NCBI GenBank assembly: GCA_015231795.1
Contig: JADGAX010000007.1
Span: 62,001-126,000, forward strand
Reading direction: 5' to 3'
Source of the DNA: Alphaproteobacteria bacterium
Lineage (GTDB): Bacteria; Pseudomonadota; Alphaproteobacteria; Rhodospirillales; WMHbin7
Length of the DNA stretch: 64,000 nucleotides
Positions 16,540-26,126 of this stretch are shown here, piece after piece; positions within the stretch are counted from its first letter, which is position 1; every line of letters begins with the position of its first letter. Made by a program: the position numbers and the translations under genes. Under the pieces are notes generated by a model, which worked only from the letters and a program-made list of their open reading frames with translations, was not told the DNA's origin and did no database searches.

Positions 16540-17786
16540 CGGGAAGGCGTTTGAAGGTTGGCGTGCTGGTCGATCTTGAAAGGCGGGCCAGCGCCGGGGG
16601 GCACGTCAAATGCTGGGAGAAATTGGCGCGCGCTGCCGTTTCCCGAGACGATCTCGATCTGACCGTGCATGTGCAGAACGCCAGTGAGGCGATCGAGCCG
16701 TTGTCGGACCATGTGCGCTTCATCAGCCATCGCCCCGCCTTCTCGACCGAGCGCTTGTCTTGGATCGTAGGCAATATCCCCGACCACACCGATCTGTCGC
16801 CCTGGCATCCAGGAATCGCAAAGGCGCTTCCCGGCTACGACGTCGTCCATACCACGGATGCGTTCTTCGCCATGGCGGGAACGGCGCTGAAGGTTTGTGG
16901 CCGAAAGGGCATCCCACTGGTCAATTCCGTGCATACGGATACGCCTGGCTATACGCGCCTTTACACAAGGCGCACCGTCGAGCGGCTGTTCGGCCATGGT
17001 TTCCTTTCTCGCCTGCTTCTGGATCGTCTCAAGGTTGATCAATGGCAGGAAGCGCGCATGTTGGCCAAGCTGCGCAAGCATCAGTTTGCGGCTCATTTCT
17101 CGCTCGATTCCGACGCCAAGTCGTTGGAGGAAATGAAACGATGCCTGGGAGCTGGGCGGGTAGGCCGATTGCGGCGCGGCATCGACATGGATTTCTTCAG
17201 TCCCGAACATCGCGACCGGGCTTGGTTGGAATCGCGTTTCGGCATTGCGCGTGAAAGCGTAGTTGTCTTGTTCGTAGGCCGCGTCAACGCCGGCAAGAAC
17301 GTCCTGCCCGCCGCCCAAGCGGTTGCCGAAATGGCCGCCAAGGGGCATGACGTCCATTTTCTGGCGGCGGGCGAGGGCGAGGAAATTCCCGTCATCCGCC
17401 AGATGCTAAAAGAGCGCGCCTGCCTGCCTGGGAGCGTGCCTTCGGCGGATATGGGGCGTCTTTACGCCAGTTGCGACATATTCCTTTTTCCGTCGATGTT
17501 GGATGTATTGGCCAATGTGGTGATGGAAGCCCTGGCTTCTGGCTTGCCGGTGCTGGTCAATGAAAGATCGGGACTGGAGCCGTATTTCGAACCCAATGTC
17601 AGCGGACTGGTGGTGCCCGATCATGGTTGGGGCCACGCATTGGAAGGTTTGCTGATGGCGCCTGACCGGCGTCGTATGCTTGGCCTTGCTGCGCGCCAGC
17701 ATTCAGAACGCGCGCATCCCAGTTGGGGGGACGTTCTGGCCCAGGACATCATGCCCTTCTGGCGCAAGGCCGCGCGTTGGGAATGA
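16536..17786 (+). CDS. GT4-family glycosyltransferase
   Basis: 416 residues with a Rossmann-like N-domain (LKVGVLVDLERRASAGG) and a GT4 C-domain: FVGRVNAGKNVL, the EGEEIPVI region, and the donor-binding FLFPSMLDVLANVVMEAL followed by a conserved Glu. The N-domain includes HTTDAFFAMAG and HTDTPGYTR, resembling alpha-mannosyl- or glucosaminyl-transferases that act on lipids or small acceptors. The start ATG at 16536 overlaps the SDR stop. The acceptor is unknown; the downstream deacetylase hints that an N-acetylated sugar is transferred. Confidence 0.85.
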   Translation: MTGRRLKVGVLVDLERRASAGGHVKCWEKLARAAVSRDDLDLTVHVQNASEAIEPLSDHVRFISHRPAFSTERLSWIVGNIPDHTDLSPWHPGIAKALPGYDVVHTTDAFFAMAGTALKVCGRKGIPLVNSVHTDTPGYTRLYTRRTVERLFGHGFLSRLLLDRLKVDQWQEARMLAKLRKHQFAAHFSLDSDAKSLEEMKRCLGAGRVGRLRRGIDMDFFSPEHRDRAWLESRFGIARESVVVLFVGRVNAGKNVLPAAQAVAEMAAKGHDVHFLAAGEGEEIPVIRQMLKERACLPGSVPSADMGRLYASCDIFLFPSMLDVLANVVMEALASGLPVLVNERSGLEPYFEPNVSGLVVPDHGWGHALEGLLMAPDRRRMLGLAARQHSERAHPSWGDVLAQDIMPFWRKAARWE

Positions 17787-18532
17787 CGGCGGCGCTTCCT
17801 TCCATCCTGGTGTTGGCCCCGCATCCTGACGACGAGGTGGTGGGAGCGGCCATCGCCATGAAACGCGCCATGGCGCAGGGCGCCAAGCTGTCGGTTCTGT
17901 TTCTGACCACCGGCATCGCCAGAGAGGCCTGGTTCTGGGAGCGAAACGCCTACTACGCCAAGGCTTCAAGGCGGATGGACGAAGCAAGGCGGGTTGCCGA
18001 TGCACACGGGTTCTCGATTGCCGGGTCGCTGGATATTCCCAGTCGCCGCCTGATCGAGCATTTGGTAGAAGTCCGCCGAACCGTCGAAGGGTTTGAAGCG
18101 CAGCGGCTGTGGGTGCCTGCTTATGAAGGCGGCCATCAGGATCATGACGCCGCCAATGCGCTGGCCCAGACCTTGCGGGGCAGGTTCGAGATTTGGGAAT
18201 TCGCCGAGTACAATTTCGCTGGCGGACGGGTGAATTCCAATCAGTTTCCAGACGGAATTGGAAACGTCTTGGCGCTTTCGCCCGAGGAGGCCGATTTTAA
18301 ACGCGCCCTGCTGGAACTTTATGCCAGCGAGCGGGCTAATCTCGATTACGTTTCCTGCCGTCAAGAAGCGATGCGCCTAATGCCCGCGCATGATTATGCA
18401 TGCCCGCCGCACAAGGGACGGCTGTTTCGCGAGCGCTTTCATTGGGTGCCGTTGCGGCATCCTCGTATCGACTGGCGAAAGCAAGCCGAGATCAGTCGCG
18501 GGCTTTCGGATTTCGTCAGCCGTTTTTCCTGA
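17783..18532 (+). CDS. PIG-L family N-deacetylase
   Basis: 249 residues with the zinc-binding AHPDDE motif ([13 protein letters not shown]) and the second-shell [13 protein letters not shown], hallmarks of the LmbE/PIG-L superfamily that removes acetyl groups from N-acetylglucosaminyl conjugates (MshB, BshB, PIG-L). It overlaps the glycosyltransferase stop by 4 nt. Gene order (transferase then deacetylase) parallels BshA-BshB or MshA-MshB, but a glycolipid substrate is equally possible. Its 3' end overlaps that of panB by 17 nt (convergent). Confidence 0.87.
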   Translation: MTAALPSILVLAPHPDDEVVGAAIAMKRAMAQGAKLSVLFLTTGIAREAWFWERNAYYAKASRRMDEARRVADAHGFSIAGSLDIPSRRLIEHLVEVRRTVEGFEAQRLWVPAYEGGHQDHDAANALAQTLRGRFEIWEFAEYNFAGGRVNSNQFPDGIGNVLALSPEEADFKRALLELYASERANLDYVSCRQEAMRLMPAHDYACPPHKGRLFRERFHWVPLRHPRIDWRKQAEISRGLSDFVSRFS

Positions 18533-19340
18533 TGCCGAAACAATGTTCCAGGGTCGGGAAACTTCTGGCCCGCACTTCGTCGCGATAGGCTTCGAAGGCC
18601 TGCTGAACTGGTGGGGCCAGTTCCGCGAAACGCTTCACGAAGCGCGGCTTGAAGGCGCTGAACAGGCCAAGCGCGTCGTCGCAGACCAGGACTTGGCCAT
18701 CGCAGGCGGGCGATGCGCCGATGCCGATAGTTGGAATGGGCACTTCCTTGGTGATGCGCCTTGCCAGGTCTTCGACCACGCCTTCCACCACCATGGCGAA
18801 AGCGCCGGCTTCGGCGACCGCCAGCGCATCTTCGTGGATATGGCTGGCTTCCTGCAGATCGCGTCCGTGGGCTCGAAAGCCGCCCGCCGTGTTGACCGAC
18901 TGCGGCAAAAGCCCCACATGGGCCATGACCGGGATGCCGCGCTTCGACAGGAATTCGATGGTGGGCGCCATGACGGTGCCGCCTTCCAGTTTCACGCCCT
19001 GCGCGCCCGTTTCGGCCATCACGCGCGAGGCCGACGCGAAGGCGTGTTCCGGCGAGCTTTCATAACTGCCGAAAGGCAGGTCGACGATGACGCAGGCGTC
19101 GGGCGCGCCGCGCTTCACCGCCTTGCCGTGCTGGATCATCATGTCCAGCGTGACGCCCAAGGTGCTGTCCATGCCGTAAAGCACCATGCCCACCGAATCG
19201 CCGACCAGCAGGAAGTCGCAATAAGGGGCGGCAAGGCGGGCCATGGGGGCCGTATACAGCGCCAAGCTGACGATGGGTTCCCCCCCCTTGCGGGCGCGGA
19301 TATCGGGCGGCATCAGGCGCTTGGTTGGCGAATCGCTCAT
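18516..19340 (-). CDS. panB: 3-methyl-2-oxobutanoate hydroxymethyltransferase
   Basis: 274 residues. It transfers a hydroxymethyl group from methylene-tetrahydrofolate to alpha-ketoisovalerate, the first committed step to pantothenate and CoA. Visible are [16 protein letters not shown], metal-ligand Asp and Glu residues, KLEGG, the [13 protein letters not shown] segment and the [15 protein letters not shown] motif. A strong AGGAGG precedes the start. No panC lies beside it. Confidence 0.97.
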   Translation of the reverse strand: MSDSPTKRLMPPDIRARKGGEPIVSLALYTAPMARLAAPYCDFLLVGDSVGMVLYGMDSTLGVTLDMMIQHGKAVKRGAPDACVIVDLPFGSYESSPEHAFASASRVMAETGAQGVKLEGGTVMAPTIEFLSKRGIPVMAHVGLLPQSVNTAGGFRAHGRDLQEASHIHEDALAVAEAGAFAMVVEGVVEDLARRITKEVPIPTIGIGASPACDGQVLVCDDALGLFSAFKPRFVKRFAELAPPVQQAFEAYRDEVRARSFPTLEHCFGIRKNG

Positions 19341-19384
19341 ATAAACCTCCTGCTTTCAGACGGTTATCGCGCTTTTCCGCCCGC

Positions 19385-20031
<647 letters not shown>

Positions 20032-20038
<7 letters not shown>

Positions 20039-20757
20039 GGAAGCCTCGGAATGGATCGGATCAGGCGTTGCGTAAAGGGGTGGACTGGCGTTTGACCTTG
20101 TGCAAGTTCCTCGACGATCCGACCGTCTTGCATCACCAAAAGGCGGGGACAGGCCTGCATCGCCAGTTCGATGTCGTGGGTGATCAGCAGCAAGCCCATG
20201 CCCTGCGCCGTCATGCGTTCGTCCAGCAACGCCATCATCTGGGCGGCCATGGGCGGATCGAGCGCGCTGGTCGGTTCGTCGGCGATCAGCAGTTTGGGGC
20301 GTTGGGCCAAGGTCATCGCCAGATAGGCCCGCTGGCCCTGTCCGCCGGACATTTGGTGCGGGTATCGCTGGGCGATGTCGGGGGAAAGACCAACCTCGGC
20401 CAGACAGTCGCCGATGGGCCTGTTGGCCACTTCGCCGATCTGCTGGCCGATTGTCATGGTGGGATGCAGGCTATAGCGCGGGTCTTGCAGCATCAGGCCG
20501 ACGATCCGTCCGCGAATTTTGCGCCAATCGCTTTGCTTGGCCCGGCTCATCTCGGTTCCGTCAATGACCAGCCTGCCAGCGCCAACCTGCCCCGGATGCG
20601 CCACCAGACCCAGCAAGGCGCGGGCCAGCGTGCTTTTTCCCGAACCCGATTCCCCCACAATGGCCATCCGTTCGCCCGGCAATAGACCCAGCGAAACGCC
20701 ATCAACGACGGCCCTGCCTCCAAATCGCACCGACAGGTCGCGCACGTCGATCAGCAT
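20032..20757 (-). CDS. Opp/Dpp-type ABC importer, ATP-binding subunit (DppD-like)
   Basis: About 241 residues from the ATG at 20757. Walker A GESGSGKSTLARAL, signature MSGGQGQRAYLAM, Walker B LLIADEPTSALD and the H-loop LLITHDIELA are present. The signature QGQRAYLAM is slightly divergent from QRQRVAIA but keeps the essential Ser and Gly residues. The pair of different ATPases is the normal composition of peptide/nickel importers. It overlaps the upstream permease gene by 7 nt. Confidence 0.88.
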
Positions 20758-21569
20758 CGATCGCTCCTGGGATCGAGCGCGTCTCGCAGCGCATCGCCGA
20801 TCAGCGAGAATCCCAGCCCGGCCATCAGGATCGCTAGGCCTGGAAAGCCCGCCACCCAGGGGGCTTCGATCAGATGCGTTCGACCCGCCGCCACCATGGC
20901 TCCCCATTCCGGGGCCGGGGGTTGGGCGCCCAGGCCCAGAAAGCCCAGCCCTGCCGCCGTCAAAACGATTCCCGCCAGATCCAGGCTCAGGCGCACCAGC
21001 ATCGAAGACAGGCCCAGGGGAACGATATGGATGCAGGCGACGCGCAGTTCCGAGGCCCCGCAAAGCCTGGCCGCCGCGATGAAATCAGCCTTTCTGGCCG
21101 ACAAGGTTTCCGCCCTGGCCTGGCGGGCATAGGGTGGCCAAGCGGTCAGCGCCACGGCGATGGCGGCGTTGACCAATCCCGGCCCCAGGGCGGCGGCCAG
21201 GGCCAGGGCCAGAATCAGCCTTGGCACCGAAAGCGCTATGTCGGTCATGCGCATCAGAACAGTTTCGATCCAGCCGCCCAAAGTTCCCGCCAGTGCTCCG
21301 ATCAGCAAGCCCAGGGGGGCGGCCAGCCCGGCCACCAGGACGGCTAGGCCCAGCGTTTGGCGCGCCCCGGCCAGGGTGCGGGCCAGGACGTCTCGCCCCA
21401 GGGCGTCGGTGCCGAACCAGTGGTCCGCCGATGGCGGCAACAGGCGGGCGCTGAGATGGGTTTGCAGGGCGGCATCGGCCATCAAGGGGCCAAAGACGGC
21501 CCCCAGGATCAGCGGCATGAGCAGAATAATCCCCAGCCAAGCCAATGGATCGCGAAAAAAACGATTCAT
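20751..21569 (-). CDS. Opp/Dpp-type ABC importer permease (DppC-like)
   Basis: 272 residues. An N-terminal membrane helix (WLGIILLMPLILGAVFGPL) is followed by the DppC-type GTDALGRDVLARTLAGAR segment, about six membrane spans in all, and a cytoplasmic EAA loop (AARLCGASELRVACIHIVP) that contacts the ATPases. It overlaps the second permease by 4 nt. Confidence 0.9.
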   Translation of the reverse strand: MNRFFRDPLAWLGIILLMPLILGAVFGPLMADAALQTHLSARLLPPSADHWFGTDALGRDVLARTLAGARQTLGLAVLVAGLAAPLGLLIGALAGTLGGWIETVLMRMTDIALSVPRLILALALAAALGPGLVNAAIAVALTAWPPYARQARAETLSARKADFIAAARLCGASELRVACIHIVPLGLSSMLVRLSLDLAGIVLTAAGLGFLGLGAQPPAPEWGAMVAAGRTHLIEAPWVAGFPGLAILMAGLGFSLIGDALRDALDPRSDRC

Positions 21570-22555
21570 GCCGTCCTCGGGTCCAGCCAGCGTTGCATCA
21601 TATCGGCCAAGAGATTGAGAGCGGCCACGACAAGACCGATCAGCAGCGTTCCCCCCAGGATGGCCGCCATGTCAGCCGCCATCAAGGCGCCGGTCATGTA
21701 GGAACCCAGGCCCGGCCAGGAGAAGACGGTTTCGGTCAGCACCGCCCCTTCCAGCAACGAGCAGAGCGTCAGGGCCAGGGTGGTGGTCAGCGGCGCCAGC
21801 GCAGCCCCCAGGGCATGGCGCAGCACCACCCGCCACTCGCTTAAACCCTTGGCCCTGGCGGTCAGGATGAAATCCTGCGTCAGCGCGTCCAGCATCAGGG
21901 CGCGGCTGGTGCGTGCGAACAGGGCCGTCGAAAACAGGCCCAGCGTCAGGGCTGGCAGAACCAGATGAGCCAGCGCGTCGGCGCCGATGTCGGGGCGCCC
22001 GGCCAGCAAGGCATCTGCCAGGATGAAACCGGTCGGGCTGGGGATCAGCCCCTCAAGGTAGAAGCTAAGACGGCCAGGACCAGGCGTCCATCCCAGGGCG
22101 GCGTAGAACAGGTAAAGGGCCATCAGCCCCAGCCAGAAAACCGGAACCGAATGGCCAAGCAGGGCGATCAGGCGGGACAGATGGTCGGGCCAGCGTCCCC
22201 GCCAATAGGCGCCGACGACGCCAAGCGGCAGGCCCAACGCCAAGCCGATGGCGGTGGCCGCCAGCGCCAGTTCGACGGTGGCGGGAAAGACCTGGGCCAA
22301 GTCTTCAAAGACAGGCCGTCCGGTCAGGGTGGACAATCCCAGATCGCCAGACAGGGCGCGCCCGACATGATGCAGAAATTGGATTGGCCAAGGCTGGTCA
22401 AGACCCAGCGCCTGGGCGGCGGCGGCTCTGGTCGCTTCATTGGCCCGCTCGCCCACCACGGCCAGCAGCGGGTCGATGGGGGCAATCTTGGCGAAGGCGA
22501 AGGTGACGGCCAGCAATGCCAGCAAAGTCAAGGGAAACCAGACAAGCCGCTTCAT
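21566..22555 (-). CDS. Opp/Dpp-type ABC importer permease (DppB-like)
   Basis: 329 residues. The first membrane helix, the periplasmic PIQFLHHVGRALSGDLGLS, a TVELALAATAIGL helix and the EAA loop (ARAKGLSEWRVVLRHALG) are the usual DppB/NikB features. It couples by a 4-nt overlap to both neighbours in the operon. Confidence 0.9.
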   Translation of the reverse strand: MKRLVWFPLTLLALLAVTFAFAKIAPIDPLLAVVGERANEATRAAAAQALGLDQPWPIQFLHHVGRALSGDLGLSTLTGRPVFEDLAQVFPATVELALAATAIGLALGLPLGVVGAYWRGRWPDHLSRLIALLGHSVPVFWLGLMALYLFYAALGWTPGPGRLSFYLEGLIPSPTGFILADALLAGRPDIGADALAHLVLPALTLGLFSTALFARTSRALMLDALTQDFILTARAKGLSEWRVVLRHALGAALAPLTTTLALTLCSLLEGAVLTETVFSWPGLGSYMTGALMAADMAAILGGTLLIGLVVAALNLLADMMQRWLDPRTA

Positions 22556-24132
22556 TTGGCGTTTTTCTTGACGTCGGCATAGCGCATGGAATCGGGCGTC
22601 AGACCGGCCCTGAGACCTTGCACGGTTTTTCGCAGGGCCAGGATTTGCATGTCCTGGAACATCACGGCATAGGGGCCATCCCTCAGGGCTTCTCGCTGGG
22701 CGGCTTCGTAATGGGATAGGCGCTTTGCCGTGTCGCGCTCGGATTTGGCGGCTTGCACCAATCCGGTCAGTTCAGGAATGTTCCAGCTATTGCGCCAAGC
22801 CAAAAGGCGATAGGGCGAGCTGTCGGCATTGTCGGGGTTCCAGGTGAAACCCTGGATGGTGGCGTGTGGGTCGGGATAATCCGGCGACCACTGGGCCAAG
22901 GTCAGCATATGCGCCCTGGCCCGGTAGCGGGTCAGCAGTTGCTTGTTGTCCATCTGCACGATTTCAATCGCTACGCCCGCCTTGGCGAAATCGGCGGCGA
23001 TGGCCTGGGCGATGTCGATCGAAGGCGAGACGTTGCGCACATCCAGCGTCAATTGCAGGCCTTTCGCATAGCCCGCTTCGGCCAACAGGCGTTTGGCCGT
23101 TTCGGTATCCTGTTTATAGGGCGTATCGTTCAGGGCACCCGGAAAACCCTGCGCCAGGATGGTTTGGTGGACCGCCTTGGTTCCTTTCAGGATGTTCTTG
23201 GCGATGCCGTCATAATCGATCAGCAGCTTGAGGGCGCGGCGCACTTTGGAATCGGCCAGCGCCCTTACCTTCATGTTCATGCCGATATAGAACAGCCCGC
23301 CCTGCGGAACGCGGATGATGGTCACATCCGGGTTTGCCGTCAGCTTGGCCATGTCGTCGGGCGACAGGTTGCGCGCGATGTCCAGATCGCCCTTTTCCAG
23401 CATCAGGCGCTGCACCGAGCTTTCTGGAATATGGCGGATGCCCACCCGCTCGGGGACGGGAACGCCTTGATGATGAGGGGCAAAGCGGCCCAAAATCACG
23501 CCTTGGCCGGGACGCCAAAGCTCTAGCCGAAAGGGGCCGGACCCGCCATCTCTCATGCGCAGCCAAGTGCTGGCGAAATCGCCATCCTTTTCCACTTGGC
23601 TGCCCAGGCGCGAATCGACGACCGAGGCGGCATAGCTGGCCAGAATGTTCCAAACCAAGCTGGGCGACAGCGCATCGTCCAGATCGAGAACGAATGTCAG
23701 ATCGTTCTCGGCCCTGGCCCTTAGGGCGACGTTCTGGGCCGTCAGTCCCAATTGCTTCAAGATCAGGGCGCCGCCTCGGTCCAGCTTGACGGCCCGTTGG
23801 AAGGACCAAGCGGCGTCCTGGGCGGTGACCGTTTTCCCTGAATGGAATTTGGCGTTCTTTTTCAAGGTGAAGATGTATTGCCGACCATCTGGGGAGATTT
23901 TCCAAGATTCGGCCAGAACGCCCTTGGGCTGGCCGTTTTCCGTGTCGATCAGCCGGTCATAGAGATTGGCTACGATCTCGGCCCCGGAAACTTCGAACAC
24001 TTCCGCCGGGTCCAAAGTGACCAGATCGTCGAGCCGCATGCCCACCATCAAGATATTGACTGGCGTTTGGGCCCAGGCCGGAGCGCCCAAAACAAGAAGA
24101 ATGGCGCATATTAGGGTGCGGACATGAAGCAT
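22552..24132 (-). CDS. Solute-binding protein family 5 (peptide/nickel-type) of the ABC importer
   Basis: 526 residues with a Sec signal peptide (MLHVRTLICAILLVLGAPAWA). The SBP_bac_5 core is clear: NLYDRLIDTENG, LAESWKISPDGRQYIFTLK, KFHSGKTVTAQDAAWSFQR and FYIGMNMKVRALADSKVRRAL. It captures ligand in the periplasm and is the first gene of a five-gene operon read leftward. Ligand identity (oligopeptide, opine, metal chelate) cannot be told from the sequence. It is divergent from fabD. Confidence 0.9.
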   Translation of the reverse strand: MLHVRTLICAILLVLGAPAWAQTPVNILMVGMRLDDLVTLDPAEVFEVSGAEIVANLYDRLIDTENGQPKGVLAESWKISPDGRQYIFTLKKNAKFHSGKTVTAQDAAWSFQRAVKLDRGGALILKQLGLTAQNVALRARAENDLTFVLDLDDALSPSLVWNILASYAASVVDSRLGSQVEKDGDFASTWLRMRDGGSGPFRLELWRPGQGVILGRFAPHHQGVPVPERVGIRHIPESSVQRLMLEKGDLDIARNLSPDDMAKLTANPDVTIIRVPQGGLFYIGMNMKVRALADSKVRRALKLLIDYDGIAKNILKGTKAVHQTILAQGFPGALNDTPYKQDTETAKRLLAEAGYAKGLQLTLDVRNVSPSIDIAQAIAADFAKAGVAIEIVQMDNKQLLTRYRARAHMLTLAQWSPDYPDPHATIQGFTWNPDNADSSPYRLLAWRNSWNIPELTGLVQAAKSERDTAKRLSHYEAAQREALRDGPYAVMFQDMQILALRKTVQGLRAGLTPDSMRYADVKKNAK

Positions 24133-24229
24133 GGCGGCAGTTTTTCACGCCTTCATCGTCCTGTCACGCCTTGACAGGGAGGGGGTGGCTGCCTTTTCTT
24201 GTCGGACTTCAAACGGGAGACCCCATCAT

Positions 24230-25171
24230 ATGACTCGTGCGTTCGTATTTCCGGGCCAAGGCTCGCAGGCAGTGGGCATGGGCAAGGAATTGGCCGAGGC
24301 CTTTGCCGCCGCCCGCGATGTGTTTGGCGAGATTGACGAGGCTTTGGGCCAGAACCTGTCCAAACTGATGTTCGAAGGCCCTGGCGAGGAACTGGTGCTG
24401 ACCGAGAACGCCCAGCCTGCCTTGATGGCGGTCAGTCTGGCCGTCATGCGCGTGCTGGAGAAGGATGGCGGGTTCAAGCTGGCGGAAAAGGCGGCCTATG
24501 TGGCCGGTCATTCCTTGGGCGAATATTCCGCCCTTTGCGCGGCCGGCGCCTTTAGCGTTGCCGATGCGGCGCGTCTTTTGAAGCTGCGCGGCCTGTCGAT
24601 GCAAAAGGCGGTGCCGGTGGGCGAAGGGGCGATGGCGGCTCTTTTGGGCCTTGATTTCGAACAGGCGATGGAGGTGGCCAAGGAAGCCGCCCAGGGCGCT
24701 GTCTGCGCCGCCGCCAACGACAATGCGCCGGGCCAAGTGGTGGTTAGCGGGGCCAAGGCCGCCGTCGAGCGGGCTTTGGCCATCGCCGCGACCAAGGGGG
24801 CCAAGCGCAGCGTGCTGCTGCCGGTCAGCGCCCCTTTCCATTGCGCGCTGATGAAGCCTGCCGCCGAAGCAATGGCCGAGGCTTTGGACAAGGTTGCCAT
24901 CAAGGAACCCGCCGTGCCCTTGATCGCCAATGTGATCGCCGGGCCGGTCTCGTCGCCCGACGAGATCAAGCGCCTGCTGGTCGAGCAGGTGTGCGGCACC
25001 GTGCGTTGGCGCGAATCGGTTCTGAAAATGAAGGAACTGGGCGTCGAGACCTTGATCGAGGCGGGCGCTGGAAAGGTTCTGGCCGGTCTGGTCAAGCGCA
25101 TCGACAAAGAGATGTCGGCGTTGTCGCTCAACACGCCCGCCGATATCGAAGCATTTCTGAAGAACTCTTAA
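24230..25171 (+). CDS. fabD: Malonyl-CoA:ACP S-malonyltransferase
   Basis: About 313 residues starting at MTRAFVFPGQGSQAVGMG. The catalytic Ser lies in AGHSLGEYSAL, with the malonyl-binding Arg/His later (SAPFHCALM). It loads malonyl groups onto acyl carrier protein for fatty acid synthesis. A CGGGAGA ribosome site precedes the start at 24230; in-frame codons further upstream look non-coding. fabG follows 17 bp downstream. Confidence 0.96.
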   Translation: MTRAFVFPGQGSQAVGMGKELAEAFAAARDVFGEIDEALGQNLSKLMFEGPGEELVLTENAQPALMAVSLAVMRVLEKDGGFKLAEKAAYVAGHSLGEYSALCAAGAFSVADAARLLKLRGLSMQKAVPVGEGAMAALLGLDFEQAMEVAKEAAQGAVCAAANDNAPGQVVVSGAKAAVERALAIAATKGAKRSVLLPVSAPFHCALMKPAAEAMAEALDKVAIKEPAVPLIANVIAGPVSSPDEIKRLLVEQVCGTVRWRESVLKMKELGVETLIEAGAGKVLAGLVKRIDKEMSALSLNTPADIEAFLKNS

Positions 25172-25188
25172 AATCGAAAGGACGCGCC

Positions 25189-25926
25189 ATGTTCAAACTT
25201 GACGGCAAGAATGCCCTGATCACCGGGGCCGCGGGCGGCATCGGCGGCGCGGTCGCCAGGGCCATGCATGCCCAGGGCGCCACCGTGGGACTGACGGATA
25301 TGAATGCGGATGGGTTGGCCAAGATCAAGGCCGAGTTGGGCGAGAGGGTTCACACTTTTCAAGCCAACCTGACCGACCCGGAAGCGCCCGACAAGTTGAT
25401 TAAGGAAGCCGAGGCCGCCATGGGATCGGTCGACATCCTGGTCAACAATGCGGGCCTGACCCGAGACGGTTTGGCCATGCGCATGAAGGACGCCGATTGG
25501 CAGTTGGTGATCGACGTCAACCTGACCGCCGCCTTCCGCCTGTCCAGGGCCGCCATCAAGGAAATGATGAAGCGGCGCAATGGCCGCATCATCGGCATCG
25601 CTTCGGTGGTGGGGCAGATGGGCAACGCCGGTCAGTGCAACTATGCCGCTTCCAAGGCGGGTCTGATGGGCATGAGCAAATCGCTGGCCCAGGAAGTGGC
25701 CTCGCGCGGCATCACTGTCAATTGCGTGGCGCCTGGTTTCATCGCCACCGCCATGACCGACGTCCTGCCCGATGCCCAGAAGGAAAAGCTGCTTTCCGGC
25801 ATTCCCATCGGGCGCATGGGCACGTCGGAGGAGATCGCGTCCGCCGTCGTTTTCCTGGCCAGCCCCGAAGCGCTTTACATCACCGGTCAGACCATTCACG
25901 TGAATGGCGGCATGGCGATGATCTGA
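25189..25926 (+). CDS. fabG: 3-oxoacyl-[ACP] reductase
   Basis: 245 residues; NADPH-dependent ketoreductase of the fatty acid elongation cycle. Cofactor loop ITGAAGGIGGAVA, NNAGLTRDGLAMRMKD (a FabG-specific stretch), the catalytic Ser in IASVVG, YAASK, and the C-terminal ITGQTIHVNGGMAM are all present. An AAAGGACG ribosome site precedes the ATG. The usual next genes acpP and fabF are absent; a terminator follows. Confidence 0.96.
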   Translation: MFKLDGKNALITGAAGGIGGAVARAMHAQGATVGLTDMNADGLAKIKAELGERVHTFQANLTDPEAPDKLIKEAEAAMGSVDILVNNAGLTRDGLAMRMKDADWQLVIDVNLTAAFRLSRAAIKEMMKRRNGRIIGIASVVGQMGNAGQCNYAASKAGLMGMSKSLAQEVASRGITVNCVAPGFIATAMTDVLPDAQKEKLLSGIPIGRMGTSEEIASAVVFLASPEALYITGQTIHVNGGMAMI

Positions 25927-25947
25927 ACTTAATTTGCGTGAATTGGC

Positions 25948-25986
25948 GGGGCGGATGGCTTGTGGCCGTCCGCCCCGTTGCTTTTT
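25948..25986 (+). terminator. Rho-independent terminator after fabG
   Basis: A 12-bp stem (25948-25959 with 25965-25976, one G-T pair, 5-nt loop) is followed by GTTGCTTTTT. It ends the fabD-fabG transcript before the histidine kinase. Confidence 0.85.
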
Positions 25987-26036
25987 CAATTGGCGATCTG
26001 TCGGCATGCCGAGAAATGGTGAAATGTGACGTTTTG

Positions 26037-26091
26037 GTTATAAATTACTTGGTTTGTATCTCCTGATGTTGCACAATCCCACGTTATAAAT
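26037..26091 (+). promoter_or_regulatory. AT-rich promoter-like region before the histidine kinase
   Basis: The nonamer GTTATAAAT occurs twice, at 26037-26045 and 26083-26091, in an otherwise GC-rich setting. Each contains a TATAAA -10-like hexamer. No well-spaced -35 match was found for either, so this is only a likely promoter region. Confidence 0.35.
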
Positions 26092-26126
26092 GCCCGCAAA
26101 CAATATCAAGGGCTTAAGGCGGGGGA

